A DNA stretch of 64,000 bases, taken from assembly GCA_005518205.2 (NCBI GenBank), contig RFFC02000025.1, forward strand, positions 1 to 64,000. The letters run 5' to 3'. The position numbers and the translations under genes were made by a program. Positions 28,131-36,334 of this stretch are shown in pieces (within the stretch, counting starts at the first letter, position 1; each line of letters starts with the position of its first letter). Under the pieces are notes generated by a model, which saw only the letters and a program-made list of their open reading frames with translations, did not search any database and was not told the DNA's origin. This stretch comes from Hormoscilla sp. GUM202. Its GTDB lineage: Bacteria > Cyanobacteriota > Cyanobacteriia > Cyanobacteriales > Desertifilaceae.

Positions 28131-28583
28131 TGGAGTTTTATAGCATTTCTCAAATCAGTGTAATATCTGAGATAGCACTGAAACCATTATCCTGTCTGGA
28201 TTTCATCGTACCATGTCAGATCGCATCAAGAGAGAGAAATGCTTCTTAAACAGGCAAAATTAAGGGTTTCAGCCTTTTTTATCCGAACATGAAAAGGTGC
28301 GACAGGTAGCAGTACTGGCGGGGTGTGGTCAAAATCCGTTGATACGCTACAAGGCATGGGATCCCCCCCTTTTGGAAGATACTGTGGGGTAATCAGGGGG
28401 CTCCGCCCCTTATCAGCCTCTCCGGCTGATAGCGCTTGACTTTCCCCCCTCCTCCCCGGATCGTGCGCGCAGCGCAATCGCCCGCCAATTAGCTGACAAG
28501 CTGACGCTATGCCCCGATGGTGTATTATACCATTGTAGGTAGGTCGCACCTCAGCCCAACCTACAACTTAACAATTACAGCGA
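28131..28583. other. Non-coding spacer
   Basis: I see no gene. It contains a partial GGGGTGTGGTCAAAATCCGT (28318-28337), which resembles the end of the IS at 46843 and of the MITE at 50041 but lacks a mirrored second end nearby. Confidence 0.35.
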
Positions 28584-29813
28584 TTACCGCAACAGCAGCA
28601 AAACTACCTGAAGACATCCCACGACAACACCCAATAGCCCACCCAAATTCACGATCGCCTGCAACTCGCTTTTAACAATTCCATTAATTGCTATCTCTAA
28701 ATCCCGAGGAGAAGTAGCATTCACCCGCTCTACAATTACCCGATCTATATTCAAAATTGGTATCGCCATCGTTACAATTACTTCCAAGTCTTTTTCCAAA
28801 TAGCGGTCCAAAACTAAAGCCAGTTCCTTACTAACTACCTCCAGGGAAGAATTCACCACCGCCGAATTCCGCAGACGGCTGAGCACTAACTTCGCCACAT
28901 TTTCCCAGTCGATCGACTCACCCAAACCCTGAAGCAGATCCACACCGCGACTTTGAATATAATTGCGCACCGCATCTCGCATCGTTTTTCGCAGCTGTCG
29001 CACCGTCAACACTGGCAAATTTTGCAAAGATAAACTTTGCAACCATTCCGTGACGCTTTCTTTTACTCTCAAAGATACAATTAACTCACCGATCCGTTGA
29101 TTAGTTTCGGACTTTTCATCCAAGCAATAGGTGCGCAAACGAGTCAGGGAGTTCCGCAAACCTAATAAATTAGCAACCACCCAATAGGTCCCACTTGACT
29201 TTTCCCGAAACCCTTCATCAATTACCTGGATATTGCGGTCCGTGAGAAAATAAATTATCGCTCCACGGAGCACTTCCGGCGGCACTACCACCTGAAACAG
29301 CCAATCAGCAAGCGATCGGGCCTGTTCTTCAGTCAGCTGAAATTCCACCAAAACTTGGTCAAAAATTTGGTTTAGCTGTGAGAACAGGAAATCTTCCCGC
29401 CGTGCTAATACCTTCATTAGCCTCGGTAGCGATTTCCCCAGTAAATCCCGGAGAATCCCTGCTAATATCTTAGCAGTTTTCTGCTCTTTATCCGACTGAA
29501 TTTGGTCGAGCGCCAGCTTCAGCAACCAGAGAATCGCCGCCTGAGTTCGTTCCTTTTGCAGCAGGCGTTTCGCCAAATTTTGCAACTCCTCCTGCGTCAG
29601 CAGGGACCCCATAATTATATCAGCGACCCGAAGAGCCAAACGTGCCTGGTTGCTAGGAATCAAACCCGGAGTAAAAGGCAACTTGCGCCCGCCGATTTTG
29701 ATAGGTCGATAAGGGCGAAATAACATTTTAATGGCTAAATCATTCGTGAAATAGCCAATCACTCCACCCGCCAGGGGCGGAACCATATAAATCCATAATT
29801 CTGAGAGATTCAA
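28584..29813 (-). CDS. DUF445 family membrane protein
   Basis: 409 residues. The N-terminus IYMVPPLAGGVIGYFTNDLA is followed by IKMLFRPYRPIKIGGRKLPF and TPGLIPSNQARLA, the hallmark of DUF445 (YheB-like) proteins. A transmembrane segment at about residues 9-27 and a hydrophobic C-terminal segment (LLGVVVGCLQVVLLLL) leave a long helical domain between them. The role is unknown in this family. It ends 64 bases after the menG stop on the same strand and may be co-transcribed with it. Confidence 0.88.
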   Translation of the reverse strand: MNLSELWIYMVPPLAGGVIGYFTNDLAIKMLFRPYRPIKIGGRKLPFTPGLIPSNQARLALRVADIIMGSLLTQEELQNLAKRLLQKERTQAAILWLLKLALDQIQSDKEQKTAKILAGILRDLLGKSLPRLMKVLARREDFLFSQLNQIFDQVLVEFQLTEEQARSLADWLFQVVVPPEVLRGAIIYFLTDRNIQVIDEGFREKSSGTYWVVANLLGLRNSLTRLRTYCLDEKSETNQRIGELIVSLRVKESVTEWLQSLSLQNLPVLTVRQLRKTMRDAVRNYIQSRGVDLLQGLGESIDWENVAKLVLSRLRNSAVVNSSLEVVSKELALVLDRYLEKDLEVIVTMAIPILNIDRVIVERVNATSPRDLEIAINGIVKSELQAIVNLGGLLGVVVGCLQVVLLLLR

Positions 29814-29877
29814 GGCAACAATCTTATTCGTCAGGAACGTAGTCCGGGCGAGACGCCTGTCCGTAATGAATAACTAA

Positions 29878-30648
29878 TCAGGCTTTGGTAACTACCAATA
29901 CTCCCATCATACCGCTAGCTATGGGATAATGTGTAGCGATCGCAAATCCAGCAAGACGAGCCAAAGTCACCTGTCGGAGGCCATTGGGGAAACGCTCCAG
30001 ACTAGGAGCAATATAAGCATATTCTTCCCTCAGACCCAGTTGCTGGGCGACTGGCACCACAATATTGTCTAGATACCACTGCTGAAAAGCTCGACCATAG
30101 GGCTGACTGGGACGATGAAAATCTAGGATAGCAGCTGACGCACCCGGTTTGAGCACCCGATGCAACTCCTGGAGACAACCGGGAATATCCATTACGTTCC
30201 GCAGTCCATAGCTCATGGTCGCCGCATCAAAGAAATTGTCGGTAAAAGGCAAATTCAGCGCATCAGCTTCTACCCAGCAAATGTCCGGCTTCGGGTACTG
30301 GCTTCGCGTCCGGAGACACCCACCCATGTCATGCGCGGGAGCGACATGACAGGGTGGGTGCTCCCGGACGCGATCGCACCGTTCTTGGGCGATCGCCAGG
30401 AGTTGCGGCGCAAAATCCACCCCATAGACTCTACCAGATGCACCCACCTGACGTCCCAGTAACAAAGCCATATCCCCACTGCCACAGCACAGGTCCAAGC
30501 ATACATCTCCAGCCTTTGCCTCAGACCACTTGAGAGTCATTTGCTTCCAAACCCGGTGTTGACCCAGACTCAACCAGTCATTGAGTTGGTCATATACCGG
30601 TGCTATCCGGTCAAAGATAGCGCGAACTTGAGAGTCACTGGTCATCAT
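29878..30648 (-). CDS. menG: Demethylnaphthoquinone/phytyl-quinone C-methyltransferase, with palindrome insertion
   Basis: 256 residues, UbiE/MenG family, which in cyanobacteria carries out the last methylation in phylloquinone synthesis. IFDRIAPVYDQLNDWLSLGQ opens it; the AdoMet site is CLDLCCGSGDMALLLG; other family blocks are YGLRNVMDIPGCLQELHRVL and YPIASGMMGVLVV. It is about 25 residues longer than usual. The excess lies at residues about 92-114, which are encoded by a 68-bp palindromic repeat (30305-30372) that is also found elsewhere. The frame stays open through it and the family motifs resume directly after, so the enzyme may still work with a surface insertion. Confidence 0.93.
   Translation of the reverse strand: MMTSDSQVRAIFDRIAPVYDQLNDWLSLGQHRVWKQMTLKWSEAKAGDVCLDLCCGSGDMALLLGRQVGASGRVYGVDFAPQLLAIAQERCDRVREHPPCHVAPAHDMGGCLRTRSQYPKPDICWVEADALNLPFTDNFFDAATMSYGLRNVMDIPGCLQELHRVLKPGASAAILDFHRPSQPYGRAFQQWYLDNIVVPVAQQLGLREEYAYIAPSLERFPNGLRQVTLARLAGFAIATHYPIASGMMGVLVVTKA
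30305..30372. repeat. 68-bp palindromic repeat, copy 2, inside menG
   Basis: Arms CGCGTCCGGAGACACCCACC and its mirror ending CTCCCGGACGCG. Almost identical to 31523-31590. It lies within the menG coding sequence between the strand after motif I and the EADALNLPF block. Confidence 0.9.
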
Positions 30649-30655
30649 GCAGGAG

Positions 30656-30800
30656 TTTTATAGTCGCGAGCAAATACTAGCACCAAAGCCACCTGTTGAG
30701 CACAGAGGTGAATCAGTACCACTTCATCCTCTCGGAGTTTGCTGGGTTGCTGCCATTGCAGGGACAGCACAGAAGGGCAATTCGCTCTGATAGATAATGG
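30656..30800 (-). pseudogene. GAF-domain C-terminal remnant
   Basis: The minus frame reads SLQWQQPSKLREDEVVLIHL then CAQQVALVLVFARDY and stops at the menG start. The pattern W..P..L...E..L...L..QVA.AL is that of the last helix of GAF sensor domains. Nothing upstream continues it. Probably a gene fragment. Confidence 0.4.
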
Positions 30801-30808
30801 GCACAACC

Positions 30809-31190
30809 TTACGGAGCTTGAATGCCACTGGCTTTGTAATGCTCCACATCCGCACGATCTTTATCACCTAAAATATTCGGCAAAATCTGAAATTCCCTAG
30901 ACCCGATCGCCTCCTTTACCAGAGGATCTTCCGCCAGCCAATTAGACCGTTCGCCAGCAGGACTATAACTACCTTGAGTTGCTTGTAGCTGGGAGGCCTC
31001 CACCAGTTGAAGGATACAGACATCGGCTGCGAAATTCTTGGCCTACGCCATCGCGATCGGCTCTCGGGAGTCCGACAAGCTTGATTTTTCCCCGGCCACC
31101 TGGACGATCGTCTTCAGCAGTGCCATTTGAGCCTCAGCCCGTTGCAACTCCAGAGTCTTTTGCTTCAGGAGTTCTAGTCTCTGTCTGACC
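30809..31190 (-). pseudogene. Decayed gene with coiled-coil part, family unknown
   Basis: Two frames read like protein: at about 31190-31050, RQRLELLKQKTLELQRAEAQ and following, a coiled coil; and at 31003-30809, SYSPAGERSNWLAEDPLVKE then AIGSREFQILPNILGDKDRA. They are in different frames and separated by a stop. I do not recognise the protein. Confidence 0.35.
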
Positions 31191-31246
31191 GGCTATGATT
31201 CCAGAAGTATACAGAGGTTCCCGAACATAGCGTCCTATACAGCAGG

Positions 31247-31489
31247 TCATATTATATCCTCTTGCGGTATCACCCAGATTAGAGATTGCTTATACTCACT
31301 TGCGTGAATCTGTTGCATGTAGCCAACATAATGTCCCATCAGGAAATAAACTGCTACCATAGCGGCAGCCGCTACTGCTACCAGAAAGCCTGCTAACATC
31401 AAGGAAAACTCCTGCTGCTCAACCGCTTCTTCCATCAAGCAGAGAGACCAGGCTACCAATAATATCACAATTACCAGAATCATAAACAT
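31247..31489 (-). CDS. Small two-helix membrane protein, hypothetical
   Basis: 80 residues with two strong hydrophobic segments: MFMILVIVILLVAWSLCL at the N-terminus and FLVAVAAAAMVAVYFLMGHY in the middle. The C-terminal part is polar. There is only a weak ribosome-binding site. No family recognised. It lies between gene relics, so it may itself be a leftover. Confidence 0.4.
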   Translation of the reverse strand: MFMILVIVILLVAWSLCLMEEAVEQQEFSLMLAGFLVAVAAAAMVAVYFLMGHYVGYMQQIHASEYKQSLIWVIPQEDII

Positions 31490-31522
31490 GGTTTTTACCT
31501 AACCCGTTCGCGTAGCGTGCTT

Positions 31523-31590
31523 CGCGTCCGGAGACACCCACCCATGTGGTGCGCAGGAGCGACACGACAGGGTGGGTGCTCCCGGACGCG
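31523..31590. repeat. 68-bp palindromic repeat, copy 3
   Basis: Differs from the menG copy in only a few bases (CATGTGGTGCGCAGGAGCGA in the core). Intergenic here. Confidence 0.85.
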
Positions 31591-31868
31591 AGCAGCGCAA
31601 TCTTGACTCGATCGACCTTGACTGAATTTTTATCCCACTTTCCGCACGACAATTTGTCTCATACCTCGTAGTACGTATTTTTTTGTAATATTACTATTAA
31701 ATACTTTTTGTAATACGTACTAGATCTGGCAATTTAGCAAACAATACGATGCACTCTGCGCGCAGCGCATCGCACATCGACGTCTGATTTTTAGCGTAGC
31801 GTATTGCACATTTTTTGGGGATGATGCCATTGTTTGCAAAGGCAATCACAGTGCGGTATCCCCCCCCT

Positions 31869-31894
31869 CGTTCCCACGGCGCAGCCTGGGAACG
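31869..31894. repeat. Short palindrome, GTTCCCAGGC family
   Basis: CGTTCCCACGGC then GCAGCCTGGGAACG, the inverse of the copies at 36459-36486, 36781-36808 and 37396-37423. Confidence 0.7.
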
Positions 31895-32037
31895 TGCGAG
31901 TAGCGCTGGGGATACCGCCAAAGTTTCAGCTTTTTTCAGAGCGATCGCAGGGAAGAAGGGAGTACATCAGGAGTGAGTCAGTTATTGCTCCAAGTTGTGG
32001 CCGAGAACTAATTTTCCTATCAATTTTAGGCATATTA

Positions 32038-32137
32038 AGTAGTTAGACAAAAATAATTGCACATAGCCATGGGCGACATGCTCCGGATATGGAGACTAGC
32101 GCGAGAGAGTGTGTGAAATTAATTTTGTCCATGTACT
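32038..32137. mobile_element. MITE with IS630-type ends
   Basis: 100 bp. The left end AGTAGTTAGACAAAAATAAT and right end AATTTTGTCCATGTACT mirror the ends of the IS630 element at 51361-52539 (AGTAGTTGGACAAAATTAAT / AATTTTGTCTGACTACT). It is bordered by TA on both sides, as expected for this family. No coding capacity. Confidence 0.85.
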
Positions 32138-32218
32138 TATAATCTGGGTATTGCTCTGAAAAAAATTGAGCGTGAATTTTGGGCTTAGATTTTGTCTAAG
32201 TCCCGCTAGGCAACCCAA

Positions 32219-33004
32219 TCACTCAAAGCGGACGGGGACTTGGCGGCCTGCCAGATGCTGTTTGATTTGACTTACTGTTAATTGTCCGCAATGCAGTAGG
32301 GAAGCTAAGAGGGCGGCTTCGGCTTGGCCCGTGGTGAGGGCTTGATAGATGTGGTCGCAGTTGCCAGCACCACCAGAGGCAATCACGGGAATTTCCACTG
32401 CTTCGGCAATGGTGCGGGTAAGGGACAAGTCATATCCCGCCTGGGTGCCATCGGCGTCCATGCTGGTGACTAGCAATTCACCGGCACCGCGTTGCTCTAC
32501 TTCTTGGGCCCAGCTGATGGCGTCAAGACCAGTGTTTTCCCTGCCGCCGCGCACGTAGACATCCCAACCGGGGTGAGCGCGATCCGATTTTTCCGGAACT
32601 GTTCGTCGTCTAGCGTCAATGGCCACGACAATACATTGATTCCCGAAGCGGGAACTGGCTCGATTAATAAAGTCGGGGTCGCGCACCGCTGCAGAGTTGA
32701 TACTCACTTTATCGGCCCCAGCTCTTAACAAATCTTTAATCATTTGCTCCGAGCCGATGCCGCCACCGACAGTCAAGGGAATAAATACCTGTTCGGCGGT
32801 GCGGTAGACGACATCGATAATGATATCCCGATCTTCGTGGGTAGCGGTGATATCCAAAAACACGAGCTCGTCAGCACCAGCGTCATTGTAGACCTGTGCT
32901 AATTCTACAGGATCGCCAGCATCAATGAGGTTGACAAAATTGACGCCTTTGACTACCCGACCAGCTTTTACATCCAGACAAGGCAAAATTCGCCTGGCTA
33001 ACAT
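32219..33004 (-). CDS. hisF: Imidazole glycerol phosphate synthase cyclase subunit
   Basis: 261 residues. HisF with HisH makes imidazole glycerol phosphate and AICAR in histidine synthesis. The (beta/alpha)8 barrel features are plain: MLARRILPCLDVKAGRVVKG at the start with the catalytic Asp at about residue 11, VGGGIGSEQMIKDLLRAGAD, VVAIDARR with the second catalytic Asp at about 132, and VIASGGAGNCDH. I chose ATG 33004 because GGGAGGAAA precedes it at the right distance and all family members begin there. Confidence 0.97.
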   Translation of the reverse strand: MLARRILPCLDVKAGRVVKGVNFVNLIDAGDPVELAQVYNDAGADELVFLDITATHEDRDIIIDVVYRTAEQVFIPLTVGGGIGSEQMIKDLLRAGADKVSINSAAVRDPDFINRASSRFGNQCIVVAIDARRRTVPEKSDRAHPGWDVYVRGGRENTGLDAISWAQEVEQRGAGELLVTSMDADGTQAGYDLSLTRTIAEAVEIPVIASGGAGNCDHIYQALTTGQAEAALLASLLHCGQLTVSQIKQHLAGRQVPVRFE

Positions 33005-33117
33005 GAGTATTTCCTCCCTCAGTAAACAGGGATATTGTACGGGTTCGGGAGGCAAAACTCTTGATGTGTATCCCTGTTGCTATAAACTGTGGAGTTGGAG
33101 AACTAACAGAAAGTGCA

Positions 33118-33321
33118 ATGGAAATCGGTCAGAAGGTAAAAGTGCAGGGCGTGATAGACCGCAGCATGCCCGGCAAGATGGTAAAGCAGCTCCAGCAAAA
33201 TCCAGTGGGAACCATTGTGGGGTACAAAATGGTCGATCGCTCGGAAGTGGGTTTTGTGGTCAAGTTTGACGAGGAGTTGTCCACCTGGTTCTTTGAAGAG
33301 GAACTCGAACAGGTTAACTAG
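33118..33321 (+). CDS. DUF2862 family small protein
   Basis: 67 residues: MEIGQKVKVQGVIDRSMPGK, then VGTIVGYKMVDRSEVGFVVK and a C-terminal WFFEEELEQV. This is a small beta-rich protein conserved in cyanobacteria, function unknown. The start at 33118 gives the family's usual N-terminus. Confidence 0.82.
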   Translation: MEIGQKVKVQGVIDRSMPGKMVKQLQQNPVGTIVGYKMVDRSEVGFVVKFDEELSTWFFEEELEQVN

Positions 33322-33798
33322 CCTCCGTCCTGTTGGGCTCCGATCGCGTAGCGTGCGCGCAGCGGAGCGACGCAGAGGCGCTGCGCTAGAGTTGCGCTCT
33401 TGTTGCCCAAAAACTTACAAATCCAGAAGTTCGTGTTGGTTTGGTCTTCGGTGGGGTGGTCAAATTATCAGTACGATAGGGGGATTATCGGTATAAAAAC
33501 ATCGGATCGCTGGTTACGGATGATTAAGTCTAGCAGGCTCAGTCTTACTTGAGAGCGGCTCTTCCGCGCAAGTCCACTTGCTTCAAGTGATGCAAGTCCC
33601 GTAAGCTCGTAGAAAAAAGCAGTGGATGGCTAGCCCTGGCTGCTAACTATAAGCGCTCGCTGGCATTAGCCCCGAGCTGCTGCTGGCTGCGGCATTCCCT
33701 GTCGAAAGATGCGGATGTTATACTTGCACCTATCTAGTTGTTAGATTTGTGAGGGTTAAACGCAGCACTAAAATGAGAGTTGCTGTAGAAAAACAGAG
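33322..33798. other. Non-coding spacer before the ArsA/Get3-like gene
   Basis: No gene, tRNA or RNA motif recognised. The left part (33340-33395) is a cluster of short GCGTAGCG/GCGCAGCG repeats common in this genome. It must contain the promoter of the following ATPase gene. Confidence 0.3.
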
Positions 33799-34962
33799 AT
33801 GGCCGTGATTTTGACATTTTTGGGCAAGGGCGGCACGGGTAAAACTACCCTGGCGATCGGGGCGGCAAAGCGGTTTGCAAGTCAAGGTAAGCGGGTGCTG
33901 CTAGCACTCACTTCCCCGGCATCGGCCTTGCTGCTGGGCCAGTCCCTTGATGCGGAACCGCAGGAGATCGAAGAGAATTTGCAGGGCGTGCAGCTGTTGA
34001 GTACACCACTGCTAGCTAAGGGTTGGCAAGAGGTGAAACAACTGGAAGCTGAATACCTCCAAAAACCGTTTTTTCAAGCGGTATTCGGTGAAGAACTAGG
34101 TGTATTGCCGGGAATGGACAGTTCCATAAGACTATATGCGCTCTGGAAGTATGACGCTAGCGGCAATTATGATGCGATCGTCTACGATGGCGATGGCGAT
34201 CTTTCCACCCTGCGGATGCTGGGTACGCCAGAAATTTTCAGCTGGTATATCCGCCGCTTCCGTCAGGTGTTTGTCGATTCTGAACTGGGCCAGGCCCTAT
34301 CGCCTTTTGTTGGACCGGTCAGTGCGGCGGTGCTGAATGGGGACTGGTCGGCGGATAACTTCGCTCAACCAACCCAGCAGGTGGATCGGATCCTGGATGA
34401 GGGAAAGGCCAAGATATCGAACCCGCAGCAGGTGACAGCTTATCTGGTGACTACTGATGACCCAGGGGCGATCGCCACCGCCCGTTACCTTTGGGGTAGC
34501 GCTCAACAAGTAGGTTTGACCGTTGGCGGCGTGATTCTGAATAAGTCGGTAGTGGCGGATACGGAGGCAGCAAAGTTTGCCGAAAGTCTCAGCTCACTCT
34601 TAGAAACTTTTGATGATGAAGCGACTAACACTTCACAGGTAAAGGAGCAGTTCGCTCCTTTACCTGTGAGCGTAGTTCCCTTCAGCCCAAGTCAGGAGTG
34701 GGAGGCGATAATGTCAAGCCTGCCAGATTTATCGTCAGCCACACAGGCTCCTAGACCGCTGACGATTGATGTCAATGTTGGTAGGGTGACTCTATTTTTG
34801 CCCGGTTTTGATAAAAAACAGGTGAAGCTGACCCAATATGGTCCGGAAATTACGATCGAAGCGGGGGACCAGCGGCGCAATATCCTTTTGCCAAAGCAAC
34901 TGAGTGGTAAACCTGTTAAGGGCGCTAAGTTTCAGGATGGTTATTTGATCATTTCCTTCTAG
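33799..34962 (+). CDS. ArsA/Get3-like ATPase with C-terminal alpha-crystallin-like domain
   Basis: 387 residues. P-loop GKGGTGKTTLAIGAAKRF at residues 9-26 in the deviant Walker form of the ArsA/Get3 group. YDAIVYDGDGDLSTLRMLGT is the Walker B/switch region. The last about 65 residues (RVTLFLPGFDKKQVKLTQYG to QDGYLIISF) resemble the small Hsp20-like domain found in plant and cyanobacterial ArsA-like proteins. Cyanobacterial copies often lie just upstream of chlG, as here (124 bases), and the client is not known. The CXXC of eukaryotic Get3 is absent. Confidence 0.85.
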   Translation: MAVILTFLGKGGTGKTTLAIGAAKRFASQGKRVLLALTSPASALLLGQSLDAEPQEIEENLQGVQLLSTPLLAKGWQEVKQLEAEYLQKPFFQAVFGEELGVLPGMDSSIRLYALWKYDASGNYDAIVYDGDGDLSTLRMLGTPEIFSWYIRRFRQVFVDSELGQALSPFVGPVSAAVLNGDWSADNFAQPTQQVDRILDEGKAKISNPQQVTAYLVTTDDPGAIATARYLWGSAQQVGLTVGGVILNKSVVADTEAAKFAESLSSLLETFDDEATNTSQVKEQFAPLPVSVVPFSPSQEWEAIMSSLPDLSSATQAPRPLTIDVNVGRVTLFLPGFDKKQVKLTQYGPEITIEAGDQRRNILLPKQLSGKPVKGAKFQDGYLIISF

Positions 34963-34971
34963 CGATCGCTA

Positions 34972-35019
34972 ATCCCTGTCTCCTGGGAGCGCTAAGAGCA
35001 CTACCCAGGAGACAGGGAT
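34972..35019. terminator. Strong palindrome between the ATPase gene and chlG
   Basis: A 16-bp perfect stem, ATCCCTGTCTCCTGGG / CCCAGGAGACAGGGAT, with loop AGCGCTAAGAGCACTA. It starts nine bases after the stop and could terminate the upstream message, although no T-run follows. Its inner part equals the palindrome at 10997-11036, so it is also a dispersed repeat. Confidence 0.6.
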
Positions 35020-35086
35020 GGCCAATCTGTGGTAAGTAGCCATTAGCACCAAAAAAAAGTATATTTGCATATGGGAAAAGGGAAAA

Positions 35087-36334
35087 ATGACAGAGGATTC
35101 TACAGGGGAAAACCGCAGATCGAGAAGAAGGCGGATGTCAGCTAGCCAGGAGGGGGATGCCGATTTTTCCGGAACGGTAGTACCGGAAAAGTCCCTCGAA
35201 CAAGGAGATTTAACTAAGGACTCCGGAGAAGTTACAAAGGATTCTACAGAATCTTCCCGCAGATCGAGAAGAAGGCGGATGTCGGCCAGCCAGGAGGGGG
35301 ATGCTGAAGGGGGAGATTTAACTAAGGACTCCGATTTTTCCGGAACGGTAGAAGTTACAAAGGATTCTACAAGATCTTCCCGCAGAGCCAGAAGCAGGCA
35401 GATGCTGGGCATGAAGGATGCGGATACGGAAGGGGCAGAAAAGTCGATCTGGAAAATCCGCTTGCAACTAATGAAGCCGATCACCTGGATACCTCTGATC
35501 TGGGGTGTGGTCTGCGGGGCGGCGTCTTCGGGAAATTTTACCTGGACAATAGAGAATGTTTTGGTCGCTGCTGCCTGTATGTTGCTGTCTGGCCCTTTGA
35601 TGACCGGATATACTCAAACTTTGAATGATTTGTATGATGCGGAAATAGACGCGATTAATGAACCTTATCGTCCCATTCCTTCGGGTGCGATTTCTAAGGA
35701 TCAGGTGCAGATCCAGATTTGGGTGTTGCTATTGGCGGGGTTGGCAGTGGCCTATGTTTTGGATGTCTGGGCGGGTCACGATATGAAGGTGCTTAGCGCG
35801 ATCGCAGTGGGTGGGGCTTATTTGTCTTACATTTATTCTGCTCCTCCTTTGAAACTGAAGAAAAATGGCTGGTTGGGAAATTACGCCCTCGGCGCTAGTT
35901 ACATCTCTCTGCCTTGGTGGGCGGGTCATAGTTTATTTGGTCAGTTGAACTGGACAATTATCATTCTGACTCTATTCTACAGTTTGGCGGGGTTGGGGAT
36001 TGCAGTTGTGAATGATTTCAAAAGTGTGGAAGGAGATAAAGAACAGGGGTTAAATTCTTTGCCAGTTATGTTTGGTATGACGACGGCAGCTTGGATATCG
36101 GTGGTCATGATTGATGTTTTTCAAGCAGGTATCGGTGCTTATCTGATCGGCATTCACGAAAATTTGTATGGCGCGATCGTGCTACTGCTGATTATTCCCC
36201 AAATCACTTTTCAGGATATGTATTTCCTGCGCAATCCTTTGGAAAATGATGTTAAATATCAGGCTAGCGCTCAACCTTTCTTGGTACTGGGAATGCTGAT
36301 AACAGGTTTGGCCTTGGGTCATGCAGGCGTTTGA
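35087..36334 (+). CDS. chlG: Chlorophyll a synthase with expanded repetitive N-terminus
   Basis: 415 residues; esterifies chlorophyllide with phytyl or geranylgeranyl diphosphate in the thylakoid membrane. A UbiA-type core of about nine hydrophobic helices starts at about residue 129 (KPITWIPLIWGVVCGAASSG). Diphosphate-binding motifs: NDLYDAEIDAINEPYRP near 180 and VVNDFKSVEGDKEQG near 310. The family's N-terminal block, R..QMLGMKDADTEGAEKS, is preceded by two extra copies of related sequence, each with SRRSRRRRMSASQEGDA and TKDS, so the N-terminus is about 80 residues longer than usual. The core is normal, so activity is expected. Confidence 0.95.
   Translation: MTEDSTGENRRSRRRRMSASQEGDADFSGTVVPEKSLEQGDLTKDSGEVTKDSTESSRRSRRRRMSASQEGDAEGGDLTKDSDFSGTVEVTKDSTRSSRRARSRQMLGMKDADTEGAEKSIWKIRLQLMKPITWIPLIWGVVCGAASSGNFTWTIENVLVAAACMLLSGPLMTGYTQTLNDLYDAEIDAINEPYRPIPSGAISKDQVQIQIWVLLLAGLAVAYVLDVWAGHDMKVLSAIAVGGAYLSYIYSAPPLKLKKNGWLGNYALGASYISLPWWAGHSLFGQLNWTIIILTLFYSLAGLGIAVVNDFKSVEGDKEQGLNSLPVMFGMTTAAWISVVMIDVFQAGIGAYLIGIHENLYGAIVLLLIIPQITFQDMYFLRNPLENDVKYQASAQPFLVLGMLITGLALGHAGV

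Noticed and set aside
28226..28549. 107-codon minus-strand frame
   Set aside because: Low-complexity reading across repeat fragments; no start signal or motif.
33322..33798. Possible tRNA or small RNA before the ArsA/Get3-like gene
   Set aside because: No cloverleaf could be built; no TTCGA-type T-loop with matching stems.
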